The translations under genes were made by a program, and so were the position numbers. This document shows, piece after piece, positions 26,482-42,314 of a DNA stretch of 64,000 bases. Source of the stretch: Leifsonia xyli. GTDB lineage: Bacteria > Actinomycetota > Actinomycetes > Actinomycetales > Microbacteriaceae. The DNA lies in NCBI GenBank assembly GCA_001647635.1, contig CP014761.1, positions 1,488,001 to 1,552,000 of the forward strand, in the 5' to 3' direction. A model generated the notes under the pieces. It was not told the DNA's origin and made no database searches. It worked only from the letters and a program-made list of their open reading frames with translations. Numbering within the stretch: the first letter of the stretch is position 1; each line of letters begins with the position of its first letter.

Positions 26482-28131
26482 TCAGCCCACCGTCCCCGAG
26501 TAGGAGTCGCCGAAGTCCGGCCCGCTGGCGGCGATCGCCATGGCGGAGTGCTCGGTCGGCGACTCGACGCGCTGGATGAGGCGGGCGATGCCCTCCTTGT
26601 CGTGCGCCTTCTCCATGGCGGCACGGCGCGTGATGACGCCCGCGTTGACGAGCTCGGCGAGGTGCTGGTCCATGGTGCGCATGCCGGAGTCGCGGCCCGC
26701 CTGCATCATCGACGCGATCTGGTACGTCTTGCCCTCGCGGATGACGTTGGCGATGGCCGGGTTCATCATCAGGATCTCGGTGGCGACGACGCGGCCCTTT
26801 CCGCTGGCGCGCTTGACCAGCGTCTGCGAGACGACGCCCTGCAGCGTGCCCGCGAGCTGGGCCCGCACCTGGTCCTGCTGGTGCGGCGGGAACACGTCGA
26901 TGACGCGGTCGATCGTCTGCGGCGCATCCTGCGTGTGCAGGGTGGCGAAGACGAGGTGGCCGGTCTCGGCGGCGGTCAGCGCGACGGAGATGGTCTCGAG
27001 GTCGCGGAGCTCGCCGATGAGGATGACGTCGGGATCCTGGCGCAGCACGTGCTTCAGCGCGTTGTTGAAGCTGTGGGTGTCGTGGCCGACCTCGCGCTGG
27101 TTGACGATCGACTTCTTGTGGACGTGCATGAACTCGATCGGGTCCTCGACCGTGACGATGTGGTCGGCGCGCGTGCTGTTGACCAGGTCGATGAGCGCGG
27201 CGAGTGTCGTCGACTTGCCGGAACCGGTCGGGCCGGTGACGAGCACGAGACCGCGGGGCAGCTGCGAGAACTGCCCGACCGCGTCCGGGACGCCGAGGTC
27301 GGCGAGCTGCTTGATCTCGGTCGGGATGAGGCGGAACGCCCCGCCGTAGGAGCCGCGCTGCTGGTAGAGGTTGACGCGGAAGCGGGCGTTCGCCGAGATG
27401 GTGAACGCGAAGTCGAGCTCGTGCTCGCGCTCGAACTGCTGCAGCTGCCGCTCGGTGAGGAGGCTGGTGAGGGCGGAGCGGGTGCGATCGTGGTTCCAGG
27501 GCTCGGTGCTCCCCGCGGGGCGCAGGCCGCCGTCTACACGGACCATCGGCGGAGCGCCGACGGTCACGTGGAGGTCCGACGCCCGCTGGTAGACGACCTC
27601 GTGGAGGGCGGCGACGAGTTCCTTATCGGCCCTCTCGAGGGCTTCGCGCTCCGGGTCGGTGAGGCCTTCGTCGAACTCCGGGATGACCGGGTGCGACACC
27701 TGCTCCGGCTCGGCGACGGGTGCGGCTGCGCGGCGACCGGCGGGGATCAGGCGGGTCACCGGGGCGCTGTACGCCGGCTCCGGAGCGGTGATGGAGTCGA
27801 GGGACCAGACCTGGGTCGGCGGCGCGGCCGGCTCCGGATCAGGCAGCACCGCCTCCGGCAGCACCGGCTCGGGCGCGACATACGCCACCGGCTCGGGAAG
27901 CACCGGCTCGGGCGCCACATACGCCTCCGGCTCCGGCAGCACCGGCTCCGGCGCCGCGAGCGGCACGGACTCCCCCGCGACCGGCGGCGCCCACATGGGC
28001 GGTGCGCTGAGCGGCACGCCCGGGCCGGGCGCCCAGCCGCCGGCGGTGGCGCCGGGCGGGGTCACGGGGATCTCGTAGACCGGCTTCTCCGTCGGGGGCG
28101 GGAAGCCGCCCCAGCTCTCGTCGTTCGTCAT
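26482..28131 (-). CDS. pilT: Pilus retraction ATPase PilT with Pro-rich repeat extension
   Basis: A 549-residue protein; normal PilT is about 345. The C-terminal 350 residues are standard PilT. They include the Walker A GPTGSGKST (about residue 298), an Asp box DPDVILIGELRD, a GHLVFATLHT His box and the C-terminal motif around AGRDSGMRTMDQHLAELV. The first 150 residues are a Pro/Glu/Ala/Val-rich, probably disordered tail with three near copies of APEPVLPEPxAYV (about residues 60-95). Such a tail is unusual in PilT and could tether a partner. It lies between pilB and pilC, nine and two bases away. Confidence 0.94.
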   Translation of the reverse strand: MTNDESWGGFPPPTEKPVYEIPVTPPGATAGGWAPGPGVPLSAPPMWAPPVAGESVPLAAPEPVLPEPEAYVAPEPVLPEPVAYVAPEPVLPEAVLPDPEPAAPPTQVWSLDSITAPEPAYSAPVTRLIPAGRRAAAPVAEPEQVSHPVIPEFDEGLTDPEREALERADKELVAALHEVVYQRASDLHVTVGAPPMVRVDGGLRPAGSTEPWNHDRTRSALTSLLTERQLQQFEREHELDFAFTISANARFRVNLYQQRGSYGGAFRLIPTEIKQLADLGVPDAVGQFSQLPRGLVLVTGPTGSGKSTTLAALIDLVNSTRADHIVTVEDPIEFMHVHKKSIVNQREVGHDTHSFNNALKHVLRQDPDVILIGELRDLETISVALTAAETGHLVFATLHTQDAPQTIDRVIDVFPPHQQDQVRAQLAGTLQGVVSQTLVKRASGKGRVVATEILMMNPAIANVIREGKTYQIASMMQAGRDSGMRTMDQHLAELVNAGVITRRAAMEKAHDKEGIARLIQRVESPTEHSAMAIAASGPDFGDSYSGTVG

Positions 28132-28140
28132 GTGCCCTCC

Positions 28141-29805
28141 CTAGGCGACCACTCTGAGGATCTCTTCCACGGACGTCATGCCGCGCTTGACCTTCTCCCA
28201 GCCGTCCTCGCGCAGCGTCAGCATCCCCTGCTCGCGCGCGGCCCGGCCGATCTCGGCGCTCGAGGCACGCTCGACGGCCAGGCGCTCGATGTCCTCCGTC
28301 ACCGCCATGACCTCGTGCACCGCGATGCGGCCGCGGTAGCCGGTGTTCGAGCAGGCCGGGCAGCCGACCGGGACGAACAGCTGCGGCGGCTCCTCGCCCA
28401 CGGGGACGGGGAAGCGCAGACGTCGCAGGTCGTCCGGCGCGTAGACGCCCGGCTGCTTACACCGTTCGCAGAGGCGCCGCGCGAGGCGCTGGGCGACGAC
28501 GCAGTCGAGCGCCGAGCCGACCAGGAACGGCTCGATGTCCATCTCGGTGAGCCGCGTGACGGCGCTCGGCGCGTCGTTCGTGTGCAGGGTCGAGAGGACG
28601 AGGTGGCCGGTCAGCGACGCCTCGATGGCGATCTGGGCGGTCTCGTGGTCGCGGATCTCGCCGAGCAGGACCACGTCCGGGTCCGAGCGCAGGATGCTGC
28701 GCAGCGCGCTCGCGAAGGTCAGGCCCGCCTTCGGGTTGACCTGAACCTGGTTGATGCCCGGCATCCGGTACTCGACCGGGTCCTCGACCGTGATCACGTT
28801 GATCTCGGGCCGCGCGACGGCGTTCAGGGTCGTGTACAGCGTCGTCGACTTGCCCGAGCCGGTCGGGCCGGTGACCAGGATCATGCCGTACGGCTTCGAG
28901 TACGACTCGCGGTACGTCTCGAAGTTGCGCTCCAGCAGGTTGAGGTCGCCCAGCGTCATCCCGGTGTTGGTGTTGTCCAGGATGCGCATGACGACCTTCT
29001 CGCCCCACACCGTCGGAAGGGTGGCGACCCGGAGGTCGATCTGGCGGCCGCCGTGGACGACAGACATGCGGCCGTCCTGCGGCTTGCGGCGCTCGGCGAT
29101 GTCGATGTCCGACATGATCTTGAGGCGCGAGATGACGCCGTTCTGGATGCTCTTCGGCGCCGACTGCATGGCGTGCAGGACGCCGTCGATGCGGTACCGC
29201 ACCCGGACGTCGTGCTCGGCCGGCTCGATGTGGATGTCGGAGGCGTGGTCCTGGATGGCCTGGCTCACCAGCAGGTTCACGAACCGCACGATCGGCGCGT
29301 CGTCGTCCGACGCCTCGGCGAGGGCGGTCTCCTCGGCGGGAGCGGCGTCCTCCTGAAGCGTCGTGGTCAGGTCGCTGAGCTCGTCGTCGGCGCGCACGTA
29401 GCGGTCGATCGCGGTGCGGAGGTCGGCCTCCTCGGCGACGGCAGCCGCGATGTTGAGGCGGGACGCGGCACGCACGTCGTCGATGGCGAAGACGTTGCCG
29501 GGGTCGGCCATCGCGAGCACGATCATCCCCTCGGCCAGACCGATCGGGAGCACGGTGTGGCGACGGCAGATGGCCCCGGGGATCAGGGCGACCGCGGTGC
29601 GGTCGACGGGATAGTCGGCGAGTTCGACGAAAGGGATGCCGGACTGCGCGGCTCTCGCGCGCGCGAGCTGAGCGGACGTGATCGCACCGCGCTCGATGAG
29701 CTCGCGCACGACGGACTCGTCCGCCGCCGGCTCGGTCGCCACCCGGTCGAGGTATTCGATCGGCAGGTGGCCGTGGAGGATGAGGATCTCGGTCATGGAC
29801 GCCAC
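28141..29805 (-). CDS. pilB: Pilus extension ATPase PilB
   Basis: A 554-residue member of the GspE/PilB family that powers pilus extension. An MshEN-type N-terminal domain (about residues 1-150) precedes the catalytic part with Walker A GPTGSGKST (about residue 310), the Asp box DPDVVLLGEIRD, a GHLVLSTLHT His box, and a zinc-binding cluster CERC and CPAC (about 448-485). ATG at 29805 or 29796 could start it; both follow a GGAGG-like site. It is the first gene of the pilus cluster. MshEN domains can bind cyclic di-GMP in some homologues. Confidence 0.96.
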   Translation of the reverse strand: MASMTEILILHGHLPIEYLDRVATEPAADESVVRELIERGAITSAQLARARAAQSGIPFVELADYPVDRTAVALIPGAICRRHTVLPIGLAEGMIVLAMADPGNVFAIDDVRAASRLNIAAAVAEEADLRTAIDRYVRADDELSDLTTTLQEDAAPAEETALAEASDDDAPIVRFVNLLVSQAIQDHASDIHIEPAEHDVRVRYRIDGVLHAMQSAPKSIQNGVISRLKIMSDIDIAERRKPQDGRMSVVHGGRQIDLRVATLPTVWGEKVVMRILDNTNTGMTLGDLNLLERNFETYRESYSKPYGMILVTGPTGSGKSTTLYTTLNAVARPEINVITVEDPVEYRMPGINQVQVNPKAGLTFASALRSILRSDPDVVLLGEIRDHETAQIAIEASLTGHLVLSTLHTNDAPSAVTRLTEMDIEPFLVGSALDCVVAQRLARRLCERCKQPGVYAPDDLRRLRFPVPVGEEPPQLFVPVGCPACSNTGYRGRIAVHEVMAVTEDIERLAVERASSAEIGRAAREQGMLTLREDGWEKVKRGMTSVEEILRVVA

Positions 29806-30058
29806 AGGGACCTCCTACGGGTAGCGGCTGCCGACGGGGTCGGGTAACGGCAGGCCCGTCCGGTCGGAGGCGAGACTCCCCGGCCCGGCAGGGCGTAGTC
29901 ACCCTATGCAGCGGCCGGAACAGGGCGACAGACCCGCGTGAGGGTGCCACACCGGTGGGGGGCACCCGCTCGCGGGGCGTGGTTCCATCCTCGATCGGGC
30001 CGCCGCAGGGGGCCAGAGCGCCCGCGCGCGATAATGCCGGTGTAGCGCCGGAGGCCGC
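29806..30058 (-). promoter_or_regulatory. Upstream region of the pilus operon
   Basis: About 250 bases without a supported gene. On the minus strand a TAGGGT (complement of 29901-29906) is a possible -10 about 95 bases before pilB, but no matching -35 stands out. No known riboswitch fold, such as a cyclic di-GMP class, was recognised. Confidence 0.3.
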
Positions 30059-30283
30059 TCAGCGCAGCTTGCCGCGGCGGCTCGCGAGGTACACGAGCAC
30101 GCCGGCGAGCACCGCGCATCCCATGGTCGTCAGCCAGTACGGGAGGGTCACGGCGGCGTGCCCGGAGACGGCTTGCGCGACGCCCACGATGAAGCTGACG
30201 ACGGCGACGACCAGCAGCACCGCGCCGAAGCCGAGCATGGCTCGGCCTGCCGTGTCGGTGTACTGGAGGAGCTGGCGCCACAT
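30059..30283 (-). CDS. Small two-span membrane protein
   Basis: A 74-residue protein with two clear hydrophobic segments (about residues 17-38 and 48-67) and a basic end (SRRGKLR), which suggests both ends are in the cytoplasm. On the minus strand GAGAAT lies six bases before the ATG, the spacing seen at other likely leaderless genes here. It lies alone between the rpoC terminator and the pilus cluster. Function unknown, and the short length leaves some doubt that it is a gene. Confidence 0.5.
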   Translation of the reverse strand: MWRQLLQYTDTAGRAMLGFGAVLLVVAVVSFIVGVAQAVSGHAAVTLPYWLTTMGCAVLAGVLVYLASRRGKLR

Positions 30284-30323
30284 GCTCCCATTCTCCCAGA
30301 CGCCCGGAGGCGGGAACGACGAA

Positions 30324-30350
30324 GGCCCCGGCGCCGAAGCGCCGGGGGCC
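30324..30350 (-). terminator. Terminator of the rpoBC operon
   Basis: Arms GGCCCCGGCGC (30324-30334) and GCGCCGGGGGCC (30339-30350) form a long GC stem with a CGAA tetraloop, one unpaired G and no clear U-tract. It lies about 20 bases beyond the rpoC stop codon. The tetraloop is the same as in the tuf terminator. Confidence 0.8.
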
Positions 30351-30369
30351 CAGTCGTACGGGTACCTGC

Positions 30370-34254
<3,885 letters not shown>

Positions 34255-34295
34255 TCTCTCCTATTGAAGATTCGTCAGTTGGTCTGGCTGCCGGG

Positions 34296-37793
<3,498 letters not shown>

Positions 37794-37975
37794 GGAAATA
37801 ACCTCCGTGGGCCCCGTCGGGCCAGTTACTGTCGGTGGTGGAGTTGTCTGGACGAGAACCCCCAGTCGCATCGCGTCGCCGTATCTGACCCGAAAGGACG
37901 GGACCGGGCGCGCGGGTAGGAGTCAGAGCCGACCGCAATATGAAGGCAGAATTTTGACTGGGAGCGCAAAGAACA

Positions 37976-38005
37976 ACTATATGTCAAATAGACGCGCCGT
38001 GTCCA
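37976..38005 (-). promoter_or_regulatory. rpoBC promoter
   Basis: On the minus strand TGGACA (complement of 38000-38005) and TATAGT (complement of 37976-37981) are 18 bases apart in an AT-rich patch. A TTGACA directly precedes the -10. Transcription would begin near 37968 and leave a leader of about 175 bases before the TTG start, long enough for regulation, as known for rpoBC leaders in other bacteria. Confidence 0.65.
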
Positions 38006-38070
38006 GTCTTTTCTTGACCGAAGACACGACCTGAGGTATAACGCACGTCCGGCGGCGGTATTCCCGGGGC

Positions 38071-39126
38071 TCAGGACCGGTGAGAGCGGTAGGTCGGGAG
38101 GGTGTCGACCGTCGCCAGGACGGCCTCCTCGCGGGTCCGCGGCGACCAGCCGAGCACGCGCCTCGCCTTCTCGCTGGACGCCCGCCGCGCCTTCCCGAGG
38201 TCGGGGAGGAACTCGCGGACCCGCCGGCTGAACGGCGCAGCGGCCTTCAGCATCCACGGCGCCATGAGCTTCGTGCTGACCCGGCGCCCTGCGGCCTCGC
38301 CGAGATGCCCGCGGATGAGGAGGGCTACCTCCTGCACGCCCATCACGTCGCCTGCGATCGCGAGGAAGCGCTCGCCCGCCGCCTCCGGCCGTGTCATGGC
38401 CAGCAGGTGCAGCTCGGCGACGTCGCGCACGTCGACCACGCCGAAGTAGGCGTCGGGCAGGCGCGGGAGGCGTCCCTCCTTGACCAGCCGGACCAGCTCG
38501 ACCGAGCTGGAGACGTCAGGCCCGAGCACCGGCCCGAGGATGCCGACCGGGTTCACCGTCGACAGCTGCAGGGCGCCGCCCTCCCGCGCGATGAAGTCCC
38601 ACGCCGCGCGCTCCGCCAGCGTCTTGGAGCGCACGTAGGCGCTGATCGGGCGGCCGCTGTCGAGCTCGGTCCAGTCCTCCTCGGTGAAGGCGCGGTCGGT
38701 CGGCTCGTGGCCGTAGCCGATCGCCGCGAAGGAGGAGGTCAGCACGACCCGCTCGACCCCGGCGTCCCGGGCGGCGCGCAGCACGCGCAGGGCGCCGTCG
38801 CGCGCCGGGCGGATGAGCTCGTCCGGGTCCTTCGGCTGCACCGACGGGAAGGGGGATGCCACGTGCAGCACGAAGCGGCACCCGGCGACCGCGTCCGCCC
38901 ATCCGTCGTCCGACATGAGGTCGGCGATGGCGAACTCGAGCCGGTCCCCCGGGTCGTCGATGCCGCCGGCGGCCAGCTGCGAGCGCACGTCGGCGGCGCG
39001 GGCGGGCGTGCGGATGGTGGTGCGCACGCGGTACCCGGCCTCCAGCAGGGCGAGGACGCAGTGGGCGCCCACAAAGCCGGAGCCGCCGGTCACCAGGACG
39101 AGGTCGGGGGTGGTCGGGTCGGTCAC
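38071..39126 (-). CDS. NAD(P)-dependent epimerase/reductase, extended SDR family
   Basis: A 351-residue Rossmann-fold enzyme. The nucleotide motif VTGGSGFVGAHC is at about residues 13-24, and the active-site YxxxK is in YVRSKTLAE (about 165). The overall sequence resembles dihydroflavonol/aldehyde reductases of the extended short-chain dehydrogenase group (FEDLM-like region, SSxAAIGYG, NPVGILGP). The substrate cannot be read from the sequence. It converges on nothing and stands alone between the rpoB promoter and the toxin gene, all on the minus strand. Confidence 0.88.
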   Translation of the reverse strand: MTDPTTPDLVLVTGGSGFVGAHCVLALLEAGYRVRTTIRTPARAADVRSQLAAGGIDDPGDRLEFAIADLMSDDGWADAVAGCRFVLHVASPFPSVQPKDPDELIRPARDGALRVLRAARDAGVERVVLTSSFAAIGYGHEPTDRAFTEEDWTELDSGRPISAYVRSKTLAERAAWDFIAREGGALQLSTVNPVGILGPVLGPDVSSSVELVRLVKEGRLPRLPDAYFGVVDVRDVAELHLLAMTRPEAAGERFLAIAGDVMGVQEVALLIRGHLGEAAGRRVSTKLMAPWMLKAAAPFSRRVREFLPDLGKARRASSEKARRVLGWSPRTREEAVLATVDTLPTYRSHRS

Positions 39127-39181
39127 GCTGCCATCCTTCCCCGGCGGGGGCGGTTGCGCTACCGGTGGGTCGCAGCCGCGG

Positions 39182-39505
39182 TCAGCGACGGATGTCGAAG
39201 GCCGCCAGCAGGCCGTCCTCCACGGAACGCATGGCCCGTGGGCTCAAGCCGCCGAGGCGGCGCTGCACGTCCTCCGGGTACATCGGCTGCACGTCGTCGC
39301 AGAGGACGCGGCCGACGACGCATTCGCCGTCGGGCACTGCGACGATGCTGGGCAGACTCCGCTTCAGCGTCGTGGTGATCCGGACCACCAGCACGCTCTC
39401 CAGACCCGCGTTGCGCCGATTGTTGCTGACGACGAGGTACGGCTTCGCCTCGTCGAAGCCGGGCATCCTGGCGAGGTACACCTCGCCGCGTCGGTACTCG
39501 CTCAC
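39182..39505 (-). CDS. MazF/PemK-like toxin of a type II toxin-antitoxin pair
   Basis: A 107-residue protein starting at GTG 39505, which overlaps the antitoxin stop as GTGA. It opens with (M)SEYRRGEVYLA, has KPYLVVSNNRRN (about 21-32), strand-rich VLVVRITTTLK and a closing helix. That is the PemK/MazF small-barrel pattern, in which the first YRRGEVYL strand and an RP(A/V)LVVS segment are diagnostic. MazF enzymes are usually sequence-specific mRNA endoribonucleases. The family call comes from the pattern and the antitoxin neighbour. Activity of this copy is inferred. Confidence 0.78.
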   Translation of the reverse strand: MSEYRRGEVYLARMPGFDEAKPYLVVSNNRRNAGLESVLVVRITTTLKRSLPSIVAVPDGECVVGRVLCDDVQPMYPEDVQRRLGGLSPRAMRSVEDGLLAAFDIRR

Positions 39506-39816
39506 CGGTCCGAGGATGCGCCGCGTCGGCCGGCCCGCGCGCGCCCTGCGCGGCGCCGGCGTTCGACGTCCGCCCATTCGTCGTCGGCGGCCAGGGCCAC
39601 GTACTCGGCGGCCTCCTCGGCTTCGCGCAGATGCTCCAGACCGGCCTCGAAGACGGCGTGGACGAGTTGGGCGTCGCTGGCGCGCGCATCGATGTCCGTC
39701 AGGACGGAGAGACGAGCCGGCGACCGACGGACGATCCGCAGCTCCTCTTCGTCGCGATCGGTCAGCGGCACGGACAGCCGTCGTCGAGGCGTCGAGGGAG
39801 TGGCGAGGGCGCTCAT
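39502..39816 (-). CDS. Antitoxin partner of the MazF-like toxin
   Basis: A 104-residue, charged helical protein encoded directly upstream of, and overlapping by four bases with, the toxin. An N-terminal RRRLSVPLT strand followed by helices could form a ribbon-helix-helix-like DNA-binding part. The C-terminal half is very Ala/Arg/Glu-rich and could wrap the toxin. ATG at 39816 is chosen, but a GTG at 39846 is also in frame and would add ten residues. No known antitoxin family was matched with certainty. Confidence 0.65.
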   Translation of the reverse strand: MSALATPSTPRRRLSVPLTDRDEEELRIVRRSPARLSVLTDIDARASDAQLVHAVFEAGLEHLREAEEAAEYVALAADDEWADVERRRRAGRARAGRRGASSDR

Positions 39817-39837
39817 CTCTCCAGTGTCGCCGACTCC

Positions 39838-39867
39838 GTGATGCACATCAAGCCTGAAAGTGATGCA
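39838..39867 (-). promoter_or_regulatory. Direct repeats upstream of the toxin-antitoxin genes
   Basis: GTGATGCA occurs at 39838-39845 and again at 39860-39867, spaced 22 bases apart start to start, about two turns of the helix. The pair lies just upstream of the ATG at 39816. Autoregulation by the antitoxin at repeats like these is common in type II systems. The link to the antitoxin is inferred from position. Confidence 0.5.
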
Positions 39868-39880
39868 TGCATTACCGGGC

Positions 39881-40546
39881 TCAGGAACGGACGAGCGCGA
39901 TCGCCTGGGCGCGGTCGCGGACGGCGAGCTTGGCGAAGAGGGCGTTGATGTGGGTCTTCACCGTCGAGACGCCCACGTAGAGGGTGCGGGCGATCTCCGC
40001 GTTGCTGAGGCCGTCGGCGACCAGGGCGAGCACTTCCGCCTCGCGGCGGGTGAGGGTCGGGAAGCGGGCCAGCAGCGCGTCCGCAGGCTCCGGCTCGGCG
40101 GGCGCGGAGGCGGACGCGGTGAGCGAGTCCACGAGGCGTGCGCCGACCTCCGGCGCGAACGTCGCCTGCCCGCTCGCGACCGCACGCACCGCCGCCGCGA
40201 GCTCCGCGCGGCCGGCGTCCTTCGTCAGGTAGCCGCGTGCGCCCGCTCGGAGCGCCGCGACGATCGAGGCGTCGTCGGCGTAGGTGGTGAGCACGAGGAC
40301 GGCGGTACCGGGCGCCTCGGCGGTGACCCGCGCCGTCGCGGCGGCGCCGTCGAGGACGGGCATGCGCAAGTCCATCAGCAGCACATCGGGATGCTCGGCC
40401 ACGGCGAGCGCGACCGCCCCCGCTCCGTCGGCGGCCTGGCCGACGACCTCGACGTCCGGCAGCAGTCCGAGGACGGTGACGAGGCCATCCCGGACGATCG
40501 CCTGGTCGTCCGCCACCGCCACCCGGATGCGCGCGGCGTCGTTCAC
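39881..40546 (-). CDS. NarL/FixJ-type response regulator
   Basis: A 221-residue response regulator. The receiver domain has DDQ near residues 12-14, a phosphorylation Asp in LLMDLRMP (about 56) and a Lys in YLTKD (about 106). The C-terminal LuxR-type helix-turn-helix (LTRREAEVLALVADGLSNAEIA, then STVKTHI) occupies about residues 155-215. It overlaps the sensor kinase gene by four bases, so the two form one transcription unit, starting with the membrane gene at 41682. The target genes cannot be read from the sequence. Confidence 0.93.
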   Translation of the reverse strand: MNDAARIRVAVADDQAIVRDGLVTVLGLLPDVEVVGQAADGAGAVALAVAEHPDVLLMDLRMPVLDGAAATARVTAEAPGTAVLVLTTYADDASIVAALRAGARGYLTKDAGRAELAAAVRAVASGQATFAPEVGARLVDSLTASASAPAEPEPADALLARFPTLTRREAEVLALVADGLSNAEIARTLYVGVSTVKTHINALFAKLAVRDRAQAIALVRS

Positions 40547-41685
40547 AGCAGCGCCTCCGCGGTCACGGTGAACCGCCCGTCCTCGGCGGACGTGGTCACC
40601 GAGGCACCGCGCGGGAGGGAGCCGAACCGCTCGCGCATCCCGTCGAGGCCGTGCCCGCCTCCGGAGCCCACGAGCTCGGGATGCGGCGCGGCGAGGGGGT
40701 TGGAGACCACGAGACGCACGCGCTCAGTCTGCCAGGACAGGCGCACGTCCACCGGCGCCCCGGGCGCGTGCTTGCGGGCGTTGCTCAGCGCCTCCTGAAG
40801 GCAGCGCCGCAGCGCGCCGGCCACGTCGGCGCCGACGGACCGGGCCGAGCCGTCGACGGCGAACTCCACGGAGCCGCCGAGCGAGCGGTGCGCAGACACG
40901 AGGTCGTCGAGGGCCTGCTCGACGTCCTCCGCGCTCACCGTCTCGGCGCGGCCGGCGTCGACGGGGGCACGCAGCGCCGCGACGGCGCGGCGCGCGTCGG
41001 CGAGACCATCGGCTGCGAGCCGCCGAGCGTCGATGACGCGGGAGCGGGCGGCGGCGTCCTCGCCGGCCTCGAGCAGCGCGTCCACCGCATCCAGCTGCAT
41101 CACCAGGCCGCCCAGGCTGTGCGCGAGTACGTCGTGCAGGTCGCGGGCGAGGGCGACCCGGGACGCCTCCTCGCGCATGGCCGCCTCCTGTTCCCGCAGC
41201 AGCGCCTCCCGCTCCTCCGCCCGCCGGAACTGGCGCCGGCTGAGGCCGCCGAACGCGCCGAGCAGGATGCCGCCCAGCATCGAGAGCAGGGCGGGCACCG
41301 GCGTCCCGACGGGCACCGCGCCGACCGCCGTCAGGAGCAGCGCGAGTGCGCCGACGGCGAACCCGCCCCAGAGGGGCACGGCGATATCCCCCAGGACGGC
41401 GAGGACACCCACCGCCGCGGGTACGACCGTCAGCCCGTCGGTCGGCCCCGCCGTGATCGCCCCCAGCGCTGTCGACAGCACGATGCAGACGAGAGCCGAG
41501 CGGGCCAGCCCGTAGTGTGCGAGCACTCCGCGCGCGACCCACAGCGCGAGGGAGGCGAACGCGACGACGACCACCCACAGCGGACGCGCTCCGCTGTGGG
41601 TGGTGACGAGGCCGTAGCCGACGGCCGCCGCGCCGAAGACGGTCAGCGCGAGGGCGAGCCCGCCGGGTCGCGAGGAGACGATCAC
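40543..41685 (-). CDS. Membrane sensor histidine kinase (HisKA_3/LytS-like class)
   Basis: A 380-residue kinase starting at GTG 41685, which overlaps the upstream stop as GTGA. Five or six membrane spans fill about residues 8-150, then a coiled linker, the HisKA_3 dimerisation domain with the phospho-acceptor H184 in ARDLHDVLAHSL, and an HATPase with the N-box EALSNARKHA and a G-box GSGGGHGLDGM. No separate sensor domain is seen, so the signal may be read in the membrane. Cognate regulator lies immediately downstream. Confidence 0.9.
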   Translation of the reverse strand: MIVSSRPGGLALALTVFGAAAVGYGLVTTHSGARPLWVVVVAFASLALWVARGVLAHYGLARSALVCIVLSTALGAITAGPTDGLTVVPAAVGVLAVLGDIAVPLWGGFAVGALALLLTAVGAVPVGTPVPALLSMLGGILLGAFGGLSRRQFRRAEEREALLREQEAAMREEASRVALARDLHDVLAHSLGGLVMQLDAVDALLEAGEDAAARSRVIDARRLAADGLADARRAVAALRAPVDAGRAETVSAEDVEQALDDLVSAHRSLGGSVEFAVDGSARSVGADVAGALRRCLQEALSNARKHAPGAPVDVRLSWQTERVRLVVSNPLAAPHPELVGSGGGHGLDGMRERFGSLPRGASVTTSAEDGRFTVTAEALL

Positions 41686-42212
41686 TCGACCATCATGCGG
41701 CCGACGGCGGCGTGGCGCTCGAGCCGCGCGGCGAACACCGCGGTGCGGGCGACGCGGTTGGCGGCGAAGACGAGCAGGATGACGCCGGTCGCGGAAGCGA
41801 GGTGCGCCCCCGCCTGGGCGGCCACCACGTCCACGACGATGCGCACCGCGACGACCACCAGCCACAGCGCCATGCCCCAGCCTCCCGTGCGGGATTCGTA
41901 GATCGCGAGGTCGCGTCCGTCCTTGCCGGCGGGTACCGGCTGAGGCAGGCGGCGGAAGTGGGCGATCGCGCCCATCCACGCGCCCACGCCCAGCGAGAAG
42001 AGGAGTTCGCCGACGAGCACCGCGATGTCGAGTGGGGTGATCGAGGCCGGCGTCACCTGCTGCGCGATGAGTGCCAAGCCGATGATGGCCAGGATGAGCG
42101 GAGAGCGCCACATCCGACTCACCACGACCGGGCGCCACGTCATCTGACGCACGCCGATCCACACGATCAGCAGAAGGATGAGGAGGCCGTTGGCGATCAT
42201 CTGGAGTGTCAT
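41682..42212 (-). CDS. Membrane protein linked to the two-component system
   Basis: A 176-residue protein with four or five hydrophobic segments (about residues 5-22, 38-58, 65-83, 111-130 and 137-155). Its stop overlaps the kinase GTG start, so it is part of the same operon. It might be a sensory or effector partner of the kinase, but no family was recognised with confidence; a weak resemblance to CcdC/DUF1453-type membrane proteins is noted. Confidence 0.65.
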   Translation of the reverse strand: MTLQMIANGLLILLLIVWIGVRQMTWRPVVVSRMWRSPLILAIIGLALIAQQVTPASITPLDIAVLVGELLFSLGVGAWMGAIAHFRRLPQPVPAGKDGRDLAIYESRTGGWGMALWLVVVAVRIVVDVVAAQAGAHLASATGVILLVFAANRVARTAVFAARLERHAAVGRMMVE

Positions 42213-42314
42213 GTCCTCAGCCTCCCGTTCGGCGGCGAGCGCCGGGACCACCCGCGGGTGGAGGCCGGGTGGAGATCGGGCGGGGTGCGGGAGGAGCGCG
42301 ACTAGGCTGGCCGC

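Noticed and set aside
26548..29847. A 1099-codon open frame opposite pilT and pilB
   Set aside because: It is a shadow of the pilus genes with low-complexity composition.
39817..39846. A longer antitoxin starting at GTG 39846
   Set aside because: The added ten residues (MHHGVGDTGE) look non-conserved and the GTG abuts the repeat pair, so the ATG at 39816 was preferred; it cannot be excluded.
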